DNA of 64,000 nucleotides from Phlebopus portentosus (taxonomy: Eukaryota; Basidiomycota; Agaricomycetes; Boletales; Boletinellaceae), in contig JAYXKI010000021.1 of the NCBI GenBank assembly GCA_037892935.1, positions 1 to 64,000 of the forward strand. Direction: 5' to 3'. Positions 22,590 to 35,049 of this stretch are shown here, piece by piece. Position numbers and translations under genes: made by a program. The notes below the pieces were generated by a model. That model had not been told where the DNA came from and made no database searches. It saw nothing but the letters and a program-made list of their open reading frames with translations. Position 1 is the stretch's first letter, and each line of letters starts with the position of its first letter.

Positions 22590-23630
22590 GGCGCGCTGGA
22601 CCGGGAATAATATTGCAAAAAAAAACGTGACTCGGACGGCGAGTTGCGACCAGGTGAGACTGACGGAGAAGCTACTACTGTTCATCTGTTTCAAACTAAC
22701 AACTATAACGTACAGTGCTTCAAATTTTCGCTCTGGACAAGAGCTCCGGACAGCTTCCATGCTAATTGCCGACCTCCCGTGGAAGTCCAGAAGGACACGC
22801 AATATCCGATATGTCGGAACATCAGGGTGGTATCTGGCTGTCGGTACCCTATGGAGCGGTGTTTGCCAAATGGCGCACATTTTCAATTTGTCGTGGGCTC
22901 CTACGAGTTTCTAATTGTTCTCTCGACTTGCAACAGGCTATGGCAGTTTGTAACTGATTGTCCGACATCAAGGAGAAGTCTCTTCGTGTACCTTCTCCGA
23001 GGAGAAAGATGGGCAGACTAGCATTACGCAATGATTATTTGGAGGATTAATCTTCACCCGCAGAAACATCGGGCAGGCGAGATCTTCCGTGTAGGGTCCC
23101 GCAATGCATTAAGCCACGGTCATGGACCATTCGTATGTGGATACGCGCCGCTTTCGCATCAAGTTTTTGCAAAAAGAAACACAGCTTCTCAAAGCACGGG
23201 CCGTCTCCGCAACTGAATGGGGCAAATATGACCATACCCACCTGGCCGTGTGGAAGAGATCAGCACACTTCACAATGTGCTTGTCCTCACCTGATATCTC
23301 AAATTCGGTTCTGGTGGACACAACATGTACAGAGTCATCAGTACCATAAACTTACAGTCCAAAAATGCAAGAAATTATACGAACAGGAATATGGGCTCAA
23401 AAAAGTGCGCTCCATCAGCATAGTCGAAGCATAAATTTCACTCGTGATCATTCAAGTTTACGTATGTTCCAGAATCTTACTTCAATGTTAAACAGAATTC
23501 AAGGGGATAATGGGAAGCGGACCCTGCAGACTACTCGAACTGCCGTAAATCTCTGAAACAGTGGATTTTCACTCCACTATCTAGCGATGCTTGCTTGTTG
23601 CATTTGTACGGCGTTCTAAAAGCACAGCTG
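22590..23630. repeat. Dispersed repeat family R, longest copy
   Basis: Contains three blocks that recur elsewhere. Block 1 is CTCCCGTGGAAGTCCAGA to TTCTAATTGTTCTCTCGACT (about 22,769-22,935; again at 33,026-33,190 and 38,818-38,890). Block 2 is CAACTGAATGGGGCAAATAT to GATATCTCAAATTCGG (about 23,140-23,350; again at 32,120-32,320 and inverted at 39,090-39,260). Block 3 is GAATTCAAGGGGATA to TCTAGCGA (about 23,495-23,630; again at 33,347-33,480). No coding function was recognised. It is probably a non-autonomous element of a few hundred bp to 1 kb. Confidence 0.65.
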
Positions 23631-23654
23631 ACGTGGCCCGCATCGTCTATATGG

Positions 23655-23662
23655 CATAAAAG
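23655..23662 (+). promoter_or_regulatory. TATA-like box
   Basis: CATAAAAG about 31 bp upstream of the ATG at 23,693. Confidence 0.4.
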
Positions 23663-23692
23663 TAGTTCAAAAGTGTCCTTCCCTCCCCCAAG

Positions 23693-24695
23693 ATGGACTC
23701 AGCCACGTCAAGCACACCGCCTCATCCTTATGGTTACAAGTCCTTCCCGCATGCAGTGGACATGATCGAAGACTTGGGCTATGACCACAGGGTAGTCCAT
23801 GCACCACGCATGCCGCCTCTCAATCCTGAGGAAGACCATGGTTTCCTTGGCTATCTACTATGTGCCTTCAATCGAGCAAAAGCTCTCTCATCGAGCGTGG
23901 TAGGATCGCGACTCACATTGAGCGAGATCTTCAACTCGAGCCGAGTCACTCTCCTCAAGGCTCTCATCGGTCTCGTAAGTCATAATTTAATACTGTCTTC
24001 CGCTTCGTGCCAACACATTCATCATTCTCAGGCCGAGACGCTCAAAAATCGAGAAGCAGTGCAGGTCATCATCCTCGCTTTCGACGCAACTGAAGTCGAG
24101 GATCCGAGAAGCGTGGCCTGGTATGCGCCGGGCGTGGCTCCAGCAAGATTAGCTTGCTTACTTGAGCAATTTTCTCGGTCGACAGGTGAAGCGGCGCAGC
24201 CTCACCGGGAGGTGAGTAGCATTTCCACAGTAGTATTCATAAGTTCACAGATTATTGTCAAAGATCTACAATCCTTCGCCTGTCGTGGATTCAAGAAGGT
24301 CAGACCAGCGGTTGAGCCTTCAGCTTCAGACGGAGCCACCTCCTTCATACACCGCAATGGCCTCCATCGCCTCGGACGTGCGCAACGGACTACCCGTTCT
24401 GCCCCTTAGGCAGCGAAACCGCGAGTCGCAGGCTTTATCGACGGCTAGCGCAGTGCAACTCATCCCTCTTACACATGACCATGAAGTAAACTGGCCCGAC
24501 GAGCGGCCTGAACAAGTTATTTCTGTCAGACGCACGTCGTCCTTCCTTCTGGACGAGTCTGACCGCTTGGAACAGTCTGCGCCTAGGATGGAGAACGGTG
24601 GAGAGTCCCTTGGTCTATGGAACTTTCTCCGGTCCTTTTTTGCTCCTCTAGTACAGTCATGGACCGGTCCTTGCGCCACCCCACCAAATATGTAG
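23693..24695 (+). CDS. Intact 3-exon gene, unknown function, 297 aa
   Basis: Exons 23693-23974, 24032-24211 and 24264-24695 join in phase 0 (94, 60 and 143 codons plus stop). The introns are 57 and 52 nt with GTAAGT and GTGAGT donors. The first 155 residues look globular and mainly helical (GFLGYLLCAFNRAKAL, then EAVQVIILAFDATEVEDPR). The C-terminal half is serine- and arginine-rich and contains a PPPSY motif of the kind bound by WW domains. No signal peptide or membrane segment is obvious. I recognise no family. The clean exon structure among decayed sequence argues for a live gene. Repeat family R ends about 60 bp upstream, so its promoter may lie partly in repeat-derived sequence. Confidence 0.7.
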
Positions 24696-24827
24696 CACAT
24701 TTACATTTTCAATGCGAAAAACACATTAGACACGTACCTATCATCATGATGTTACAGCAGAAAAAAAATCAAATGAATTGATGGAGGTTACAGCATAAAT
24801 TGTCTAAAATGTGTACTTTTCAGTCTA

Positions 24828-24975
24828 GGTACCGACCGTATCGTATACGGATCCGGCCGTATAACTCGAGCTTTACACGGATACGACCGTATATGGTGGT
24901 CAAGGTCTCATACGGATACGGAACACCCGTTTACGGGAATACGGCGTATACGAAGGTTCCGTAACTCTACCAAAT
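24828..24975. repeat. CCGTATACGG-rich repeat, copy 2
   Basis: About 150 bp of GTATACGG/CCGTATAC variants, homologous in inverted orientation to 7,897-8,066. Confidence 0.6.
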
Positions 24976-25249
24976 CAGGGTATACTACAATAACACGGAC
25001 CGTTATAGCTCTACTAAAAAGACCATCTGTGTAGTTTCGTGTACATCACTGTGTAGTTCTGCGTAGTTTGTCTTATATTTCCTGTGTATTCATGCTCTAG
25101 CACAGTATTCAAAAATCCGATTTCTATTTGTGCAAATTTATAGCTTTATTAGGCAATTATCGAAAACATTCTTTGAAGGCCATCTTGTCATTGTACAGAC
25201 AACGCAACACTTAGATCGTGGCGAGAGACCGATGAGCTAAGCGATCGGC

Positions 25250-27170
<1,921 letters not shown>

Positions 27171-27289
27171 AGGTGGATGAAGCAGGGACGGAGATGATTT
27201 GTAGGTGCTGGGGGTGGATAGAGTGGCATGACAGTACTAGTGGTGGCAAGAGACAAAGAGGACGACACGTCAAAATGCATCTAAGTTCG

Positions 27290-28000
27290 TCTGACACTCG
27301 TCACTCGCACGCGTAGAGATCTGTGTAGATTCTGTGTAGATTTACATAGTTCGATTATACAAATCTAGTCTAGTTCTTATATATCAACTCTCAAAATCTA
27401 ATCAAGCACCACGTCAGCTAGACAAAACTATACAGACTTTTGTGTTGCGTGATCTACACAGAAATGCGTATATCTGTGTTCCTAATGTATCTTGTTCTAC
27501 ACAAATTTTCTGTGTGATGTGAGACAGATTTTTGCGTAGATTTTTTTATCTTAGGTACGTACGGCTACACAGGTATGTGTTACGGACTGGCAATCCCGAA
27601 GGTTGCCGCGTACACGTTTTTTTTCTGTCGGAGTTCAAATACCTGCCTGTTGTAGTAGTTAGCGTCGATCACAATGTCTCACTTTTACTTCACACACACT
27701 TACACGTTGCTTCTGGAATCTATCTGCTAGATCTTGTTCGGTCGGCCTCGGATACTTGTGGAGTGCCTCGCAACACACGCAAATCTTATGTTTGACCTTC
27801 TAAGTTCTAAGATGATCATCCAACCTTGAACAGGAAAGTTTATTGCATCAAAAAATTACCGAGGCCCGCCAAATGATACAGCAGTCCACTGCAATGTCCA
27901 CTCTCTGAAAACGAATGCAGACAAATTACTACAAAGATCCTAAGACAAATGGAATCCTCTTCCTCTTATCATCTGAATCAAGGCTGTGGCATGTAGATAC
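27290..28000. other. Non-coding; CTGTGTAG-rich
   Basis: Repeated CTGTGTAG/CTACACAG words at about 27,318-27,530 echo similar words at 25,025-25,070 on the other side of the chimeric pseudogene. They may be edges of a mobile unit, but no TIR or TSD could be fixed. Confidence 0.35.
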
Positions 28001-28439
28001 CTTAGACGCTACTCTCCCAAAGTACGTACGCCACTTAATTTGAACTGCGGACAAGAATAAATTTATCACATTAGCTCTATATGCATACATGCAAGCCCAA
28101 AAGACAACAGCTCCAAGCCTCTCTGAACATGGAAAGTGACATGAAGCAGCCCAGTTCATTGTGCATATATTATCCTTTGATTTTGTCCTTTTTGTCTGCG
28201 ACAGATGCAAGCTTCACCAGTTTCATACTGCTGCAGATCAAGGTGAGTGCATAGTCTTGTAGCTTCAGGTTTGGTGTTTGTACAGAGATATGGACACATT
28301 TGATGTTCACTGGAATGAGACAAACAAGATCATCATCCGCTAGCAAATTTGTATGGAGTACAAAAATATACAATGAATCGTTATTCTTCTTGATGTTCCA
28401 CATTGTACCTGGCAACTAAAGCAAGCAAAATTGCTTGCT

Positions 28440-29240
28440 TTTCAGCTTTCTTTGACATTGTCTTCTCAGCAGGCACGTCAGCTGGATAAATTTTTTTAAT
28501 TTCACAAGCTGAATTTTCATTATAGGGATGGTCATTCGCTCGACAGTGGAACTGTCCTGCTCCATAGAGACCAATTCAATGTGTTCATCTCAGTCCTTCT
28601 TCTTCTGCATAAGTAGGTCGGTCTTCAGTTTTTTTGCAGCATGTTCCTGATCCTTTTTTGCAGTAACTTCATGCTGCCATTTCCTCTCCAGGCCGCTTGA
28701 ATCCTCGGCACGTGCCTGCACACGCAAAAACTTTTGGTCTTCTTCACTGGTGAGTACAGTTTCAATAAATTCTTCTATGTCGTTGTGTCGATATCTAAAT
28801 ACTGAATTGAATAGTCACAAAGATCTGCTTGGATTTTTGCAGGCAAAAAGCCTGAGGGAGCCAAGTGCTCCCTCATTTGCATCATTTGTTGCAGGCATCC
28901 AAGCCTGCTCCTTCTCTGCTTCAGTAAGTGCTACAATTGCTTCATCATCATTAAATTCTGATGAAAAGCACTCCCAGGTAGATAGTGCACAGTCAAGAAG
29001 GCCCTGAAAAGGGCCTCTAGTTCTAGCAGCCTCTTTTCAGTAATAAGGGTTTAAATAGCTTCAATTGCATTGGGGCAATTCCAATTCTTATTTCCATCCA
29101 GGGTGGCCTCATGAGGCTTTGCCTGTGATGAAATGATGAGCTGTGATGAGCAGATCAATTTCTGCAAGTGTTGCTTGACCTGTGTAGATGTTCGAGACTC
29201 AAGTAAGTACCTTTGATAGATCCTAGCTGAGTATAGTCTC
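28440..29240 (-). pseudogene. Transposon-associated ORF remnant (ATNDANEGALG motif)
   Basis: The minus strand reads ALSTWECFSSEFNDDEAIVA and EKEQAWMPATNDANEGALGS (about 28,985-28,850). Then come FNSVFRYRHNDIEEFIETVL and a charged helix with QARAEDSSGLERKWQHEV (about 28,810-28,670). One in-frame stop lies near 28,825. This block order recalls proteins encoded by repetitive DNA in agaricomycete genomes. I cannot name the superfamily. The flanks are AT-rich and featureless. Confidence 0.5.
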
Positions 29241-29325
29241 ACCTGCTCTAAGCGTGGCCTGATTTCTAGGGCATTCCATAATACACTAGTAATTTAGACA
29301 TGTGACATATTTTGGCCCTCCTACA

Positions 29326-29430
29326 CCTCAAAACACAAAATAAATCATATCTCACCCAACACTTAACCGTTTTGCATGATCTAAGTTTTTAAATTCATCA
29401 TTGATTGTGGGTTTCATATTAAAACTTGAG
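29326..29430. repeat. CCTCAAAACACAAAATAAATC repeat family, copy 2
   Basis: Homologous to 22,486-22,585 and 42,545-42,625. Confidence 0.5.
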
Positions 29431-30530
29431 CAAGGGAAATTGGTGCAAAATTGACCCCAAAACGTTGCAAACTGTCAATTTTGCATACAACCCTGACTTT
29501 CTCAAAATTTCCTGACCTCAAACCTGGCTGTACAGCTCCCCAGACCAGTCCTAAATGATAATATGACTTTATTATGAGTTTAAATATTGAGTTTGAGCTG
29601 AAATGTGTACTGGAATTGTCAGCCTGTGGCATGCCTGAGTTGCTGAAAACTGCACATCTCCCCCTAAGCTCCCTGGACCAAGAGAAGCAGTTTCCTGGCC
29701 AGATTCATACACATAAAATCATGATAATTGCACTAGATTATATATGAGCATCGTTCAGGGCTCCAGACTCAGCTGGTGAGCTGGGAAGATGCTGACTGGG
29801 ATGCTGCTATATGCCTCAGATGTTGAAGTCCGCATTGCTTTTATAGAGTCAAATGATTGAAGACTACACAGGTTGTGACTCTGGCTTGGCCAGATCTAGA
29901 GGCGGCGAGGGCTTCAGTGATGACACAAATAAAAGGCGCCAAATGATGGAATGATAGTGATCACAAGACGGAATGAAAGGAAAAAAGCAGGGTGCGGAAA
30001 GGTGACATGAAAATATGCAACATTGGGAAAAAGATGGGACGAAAGGAGAGAGGGAACTAAGGAGCTTACTTTGAATACGTTCCTGCGTATTCGACGAGAT
30101 TTAAAACCTCCATGGATTTCGAGAGTTATCTTGCGGCCGACGATTGCTCCTTGTGAGTTGTGCCACGGATTTGGGCAAAATGTCATGCGTCGCAGGACTC
30201 ATGAAGAGAAGGCTAGATCACACAAAACGGGCAAGTGCACTGTTCATCGGGATATGACTTATATTTCGTGATTTGAGGCACAGGGGCCGAAATTGGGAAT
30301 GTATCGTGTCTCAAGACTTCTGAAGAAAACCGAAGCTATCACGGTAATATGCTTCATCCGAGCCTCCTTCCTATCTACCGCCCCTGGGCATGCCGTCTAC
30401 TAAATGTCTCATTTGCTCGAGTTCCGCACGTACCGCACGAAGCTCGTGTTGAGCATTTGGAGTAGAGTCGCCAGAATCGTCGATATTCGTAAGACTACTC
30501 GAAAGCAATAAGCCTAAGCGCTACAGGTGT
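29430..30530. other. No confident gene
   Basis: AT-rich to about 29,900. A plus-strand frame at 30,023-30,271 contains CELCHGFG and a later KTGKC, a possible zinc pair, but nothing else supports it. Confidence 0.3.
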
Positions 30531-30543
30531 ATCGTCAGTCATC

Positions 30544-31956
30544 CTGCAAGGCGCTTAGAATTAAAACGCGACAAGTGGTTCTTACTCGAGAGACATGAGG
30601 CTGTAACAATGCCACTAAGAATGCGAGGACGAATGCTGCATGCGCAAGAGTAAGGATATCAAGCCAACCCCAAGAGGTTCGCGGATACTTTCTCGAGTGT
30701 GTCATCCGCCAGAATGAAATGTACGGTTTTGAAGACCCGTAGTTCGTTGATGAACCACCCATGACGAGCGTTTCTGTCGACCCGTCGAAACTCTGAAGAA
30801 GAATATTTCAGCTTTGATAGTTTTGAGCATATTGATGCGCACGGCCACCGTCTGGACGAAACCAGAACTCTCATGCTGCAGCTTCTGAGTGACTTGCCCC
30901 GTCTCCGCATTGTAGACGTAAAGCATTCCATGATCGGACCCTCCAATTATTAGCTTCTGGTGGTGAGCCCAAGCTACTTGCTTGGGCACGGTCTTATTTA
31001 CAGGACAAGGCAGAGCGCGGACCAAGCTACCCGTAGCGACATCGATGACGCTAAAGCCATCCTCGGAATTATCAATGACCGCTAACCTGCGACCAGGACA
31101 AAATGCTGCGTAGCCACTGCATCGCCATTGAGTCAATGAAACAGTCGCAGACTATGCCGAAGGTCTCACCAAATTTGCGAGAAGGCATTTGTTGACCTTA
31201 GAATGTTACCCCTCTGCCCGTGAACAGTAAGGCTGGGTAATTCTGGTCATTACTTAAAGAAAGTTTAAGAAGCGCGGAACTGTTACATTCGCCCGTCCAT
31301 CATCCCAAATATAATGAGGTCGGCTCTCACGTTATCGGCAAAGGCAATGGACTTCGGAATCGTTCCAGCGAGCTGTACCGAAAAGACAGCTGTGGGAGTC
31401 CCAGGAATTTCGTCATCGTACATAAAGACGCGGACCCAGCGTTCGTACGTGCCGAGCGCAACACGGAAGGACTTGGTGTCCGGTTTCGAGACGGAGAGGC
31501 TGATCACTTGCTCGGGGGTTCCAACGCGGTGTGCGGACAGCTCCTTAAAAGCTCCCTGGCAGTAGGTCAGCGCAAGCTAAGGAAATACGAGGGATATCTC
31601 ACCGACTCGGATTCTTTCCAAACGATTAGGTAGCCAACGGAGGTCGCAAAATCAGGGTTTTTCTCCAGTCACTGGTGGGTAGCCACGAGGTGCAAGTGAC
31701 TTGGCCACGGACATTAACCCTGTGGTCCGGACGAAATGGTGGTCGCAGTTCTTTACAGGCTACTATGTCCCACAGACGCAGTGTATCCGAGCCTATAAAA
31801 ACTGTTCTCAGTGGACTCAGTTCCAGACGGAGGAAACGTACCCCCGCTAGCGAGGACTGTGCCGTCGTTTGATATAGAGAGGGAATTAATTCCCTCTGAG
31901 TGTCCGTAAAGGCGGCCAACGAGAACAAAGTGCGGTCTGCTCCAGAAGAACACCAT
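30544..31956 (-). pseudogene. WD40-repeat protein with C-terminal membrane segment; one frameshift
   Basis: Exons 31956-31842, 31792-31603, 31555-31287, 31196-31170, 31116-30843 and 30792-30586, with an optional last intron before a stop at about 30,535. They encode a basidiomycete WD40 family. Visible are GHSEGINSLSISNDGTVLAS, LRLWDIVACKEL, KLIIGGSDHGMLYVYNAETG and a tail membrane helix AHAAFVLAFLVALL. Splice phases agree throughout except exon 2, which is one base short. The frame change falls in the AAAA run at 31,648-31,651 (minus-strand TTTT). It is either a recent pseudogene or a sequencing error in an otherwise intact gene of about 363 codons. The function of the family is unknown. Confidence 0.7.
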
Positions 31957-32099
31957 ACTGCACTGGATGAGTACGACGAATTTTAGGAATCCAACAAAGC
32001 GATACAGATCTATTTAACTAATCGGATATATCGATCAATTAGAAACAAACCAGAAACGTCGGAGGCTACGGAAAGTAGCGTTCTAAGCAAAGTACGGTT

Positions 32100-32340
32100 A
32101 CGGGTTGTCTGTACACGTGTACACGCCACTTTCGTTTCAAGTTCTTTGCAATGAGAAACACAGCTTCCTAATGCACGGGCCGTCTCCGCAACTGAATGGG
32201 GCAAATATGACCATACCCACCCGGCCGTGTGGAAGAGATCAGCACACTTCACAATGTGCTTGTCCTCACCTGATATCTCAAATTCGGTTCTGGTGGACAA
32301 ATATGCACAGAGTCATCCAATACAAAGCTGAAAGATAATA
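32100..32340. repeat. Repeat family R, block 2 copy
   Basis: Close match to 23,140-23,350, same orientation. Confidence 0.65.
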
Positions 32341-32439
32341 CCGATACTGGTAGATGTCAGTCACATGATCGTCTTACAATATCATCCGTCGACGGATTCC
32401 TTTCCTTTGATTTCCATTTCCCGTTTTCTTCTCGTCCCC

Positions 32440-32610
32440 TCAAGGTCAAGCCTTCATCGCGTACGACTACCCGACACGATTCCTTGGATTTGATGTCCGT
32501 TTCTCCCCACCTTCTCGCCAAGTCCGTTCGCAACATCGCGTACACCTACCTGACACGATGCTCTGACACCCTTAATTTGATGTCCCTTCGGCTACTTCTC
32601 GTTCTCTTTA
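32440..32610. repeat. Two-unit imperfect tandem repeat
   Basis: Two units of about 85 bp. Each has CATCGCGTAC, then CTACCYGACACGAT, then TTTGATGTCC. Confidence 0.45.
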
Positions 32611-32829
32611 ATACAGCCGGCGTGTTAGCGACGGATGTTTCTGTCTGAGCCGGTTAATGCGGAGTCAGATCATTGACGCAGATCCGATTTCAGCAGGATT
32701 AGTTCCTTCGTACAGCGCGGAGCCGTTGAATTTGAAGACGTTCATGGGATGCGTAAAGTGCGCTCAGGGTTGCTCACACTCTCCCTAAGGGTTGTGCGGC
32801 GTAGTGTAAATGGTTGCGAGTCAAATCTA

Positions 32830-33480
32830 TGCTTTTTTTTCTGACGGATCGTATGTTATGCCAGCCCATTCCTGTTTGTAAAGTTTCTTGCATTCACGGA
32901 CTATAACATACAACACTAAATTCACTCCAGACGAGAGCTTCGAATAGCTTCAGTGCTGAGATGGTCAATACACTAGGAAACTGAACCTGGGCGATGACCA
33001 GCATTCTCAACCGGGGAGAACTTGCTGATCTCCCGTGGAAGTCCAGAAGGACACGCCAATATCCGATATATCGGAACATCAGGGTGGTGTCTGGCTGTCG
33101 GTACCCTACAGTGCGGTATTTGCCAAATGGCGTGCATTTTCAATTTGTCGTGGGCTCCTGCGAGTTTCTAATTGTTCTCTCGACTTGCAAACAGGCAACG
33201 GCAGTTTACTGACTGTCAGACATCAAGAAGAAGTCTCTTCGTGTATCCCGCCAAGGAGAAAGTTGGCAGACTAGCCTTATGCAGCATCGGGTGGGAGAGT
33301 AGTGCTCTTACCCGGTACCAGACGGACTCATCTTCCGTGTTCGACAGAATTCAAGGGGATAGTGCGAAGAATCCTGCAGATTGGCCAGCCCGTCGTTAAT
33401 CTCTGAGACAGTAAAATTTCACTTCTCTATCTAGCGACGCTTGCCTATTACTTTTACACTACGTTCTGAAAAGCACAGGA
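32830..33480. repeat. Repeat family R, blocks 1 and 3
   Basis: Matches 22,769-22,935 and 23,495-23,630. The left edge (32,830-32,900) matches the complement of 23,355-23,400, so the family contains internally inverted segments. Confidence 0.6.
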
Positions 33481-34111
33481 ATCAAGCCAAATACGCACAT
33501 ACTGTACTATGTGATAGAGTGCATCGCATACAGCCGACATTTACACAAGGGACTGAAAATGTAAGAGTCATCTGGCTCTGAATGAGCATACGATCAACCT
33601 CAAATCCGATACACTGGACGCTTATCCGTAAGGGATCTGGCGACGGTGCCAAACCTAAACCACCGGTCCGACGCTGCCCGAGAGGTCGAGCCGAATTTTC
33701 GGTAGCCTCAGACGGCGCCAGACTGGAGTGATCTGGGTAGGACCAGTGAGGAACCCCCTTGCCAGACTCAGAGCGAGCGCCAGGCAACAGGGTCCTCCTT
33801 CCTTAAATGGGCTATTATGTCCGAAAAATGAGATCACACGATCGATTGTTCACATCGATCAATGCTTCTACATAGAGAAATTTGGTAATCAATATCACAT
33901 TAGGTCAGAAAATCTAGGACTGGTCCGGGTTCTGTCCCTAGTAGTTGCTGCAACAGCTAGGTCCTGTCCCAGATGCAAATTCAGCGGAGTTTCAACCCAT
34001 CGCTGGCACCAGATCCCTTATAATTATATATATATTACGGATAAGCATCCAATACATAACGAACAGAAAATGCCAAAGCGCGCGCTGTAAGAGTTGGGTG
34101 CGGCATGTGCC
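33481..34111. other. No gene recognised
   Basis: Short open frames only, no motif. Confidence 0.4.
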
Positions 34112-34160
34112 GATCACCTTCCACAAACGGGGGTGACGAAGACTTAGGGGAACCACCTGT
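34112..34160. repeat. Copy of the 6,432-6,530 repeat end
   Basis: GGGGGTGACGAAGACTTA followed by GGGAACCACCTGT, as at 6,496-6,530. Confidence 0.5.
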
Positions 34161-34379
34161 TAGCCACTGTAAGGTCATATCTCACATTTGAATTACTGTA
34201 GGAACACTGTAGGAACAATCACACAGTCCATTCATGCCCGCTTTCTACAACAAAATGTGGCGGAAGACATATACACGATGTTCTTGAGTTCGACCCAGAA
34301 ATCCGATATTCACAATATTAATAAATAGATTCAATTACATAGTCCAGTTGATCATGGGAATGACGGCCTTGTAGGCAAG

Positions 34380-34405
34380 CAATCAACTGCGCGCGCAGTT
34401 GATTG
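34380..34405. repeat. Perfect 26-bp palindrome
   Basis: Two 13-nt arms, CAATCAACTGCGC and its exact complement, with no loop. It is the centre of a longer hairpin-like repeat also found near 22,022. Confidence 0.9.
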
Positions 34406-34439
34406 TATGTGGCTGTGCAACCATATTCCCACCTAATAT

Positions 34440-35049
34440 CCTCTTAAATTTCCCAGAGATTGCGAGTCAAAGGAACCTGCATTGCTGAAGTGGATGTTTT
34501 AAGAAAGATGAAATAAGAACTAAAAAGCTCTGCCTCGCGGTAATTGCAAAAGAGACACCCCCAACTTAGTAACTTCTCCGCTGAAATACTTTGATCCTCA
34601 TAGAGCTCTCTGCATAGTTGTAGGTATTGCGCAGTAATGCGCTTCTCTGAGTTTGTAAGAACAATTTTACCGGCAGAACGCAAGGCTTAAGTGATAAGTG
34701 AAATCGACCGTGTCATGAAAGAAGGTAGATCCTATCATGGACTTGCACCCAGTCATCGGGTCGTCCACTTAGATGACATTTTCTTGGATCTATTCAAGAA
34801 GGATTTGTTTATTAACAATATCCAGTGCCATCCCAATACCGTCAATTGCGATGTCACCATCTTGCATAAGAACAAGTCGTGGGCTGTTGCGGACTATATG
34901 AGGGGTTAATCGCATACGGACGTTGTTGCTTTCCCATCAAGAACAACCAGACAACAAAACAATATGGCGGTACTGAGATGACACCGCCATTAAGTTTGAT
35001 GGAGATATCGCGCAAAGCTCATACTTCTATTGATAAGACCCGGTCATTT
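34440..35049. other. No confident gene
   Basis: Open frames of 70-80 codons exist on both strands (34,444-34,683 minus; 34,691-34,909 plus). They look protein-like but carry no recognised motif. Confidence 0.3.

Noticed and set aside
30023..30271. Frame with CELCHGFG as a zinc-finger gene
   Set aside because: One CxxC pair and no second half or splice support.
34380..34405. Perfect palindrome as a transcription terminator
   Set aside because: Rho-independent hairpins are not used by fungal Pol II, and a decayed copy elsewhere points to a repeat.
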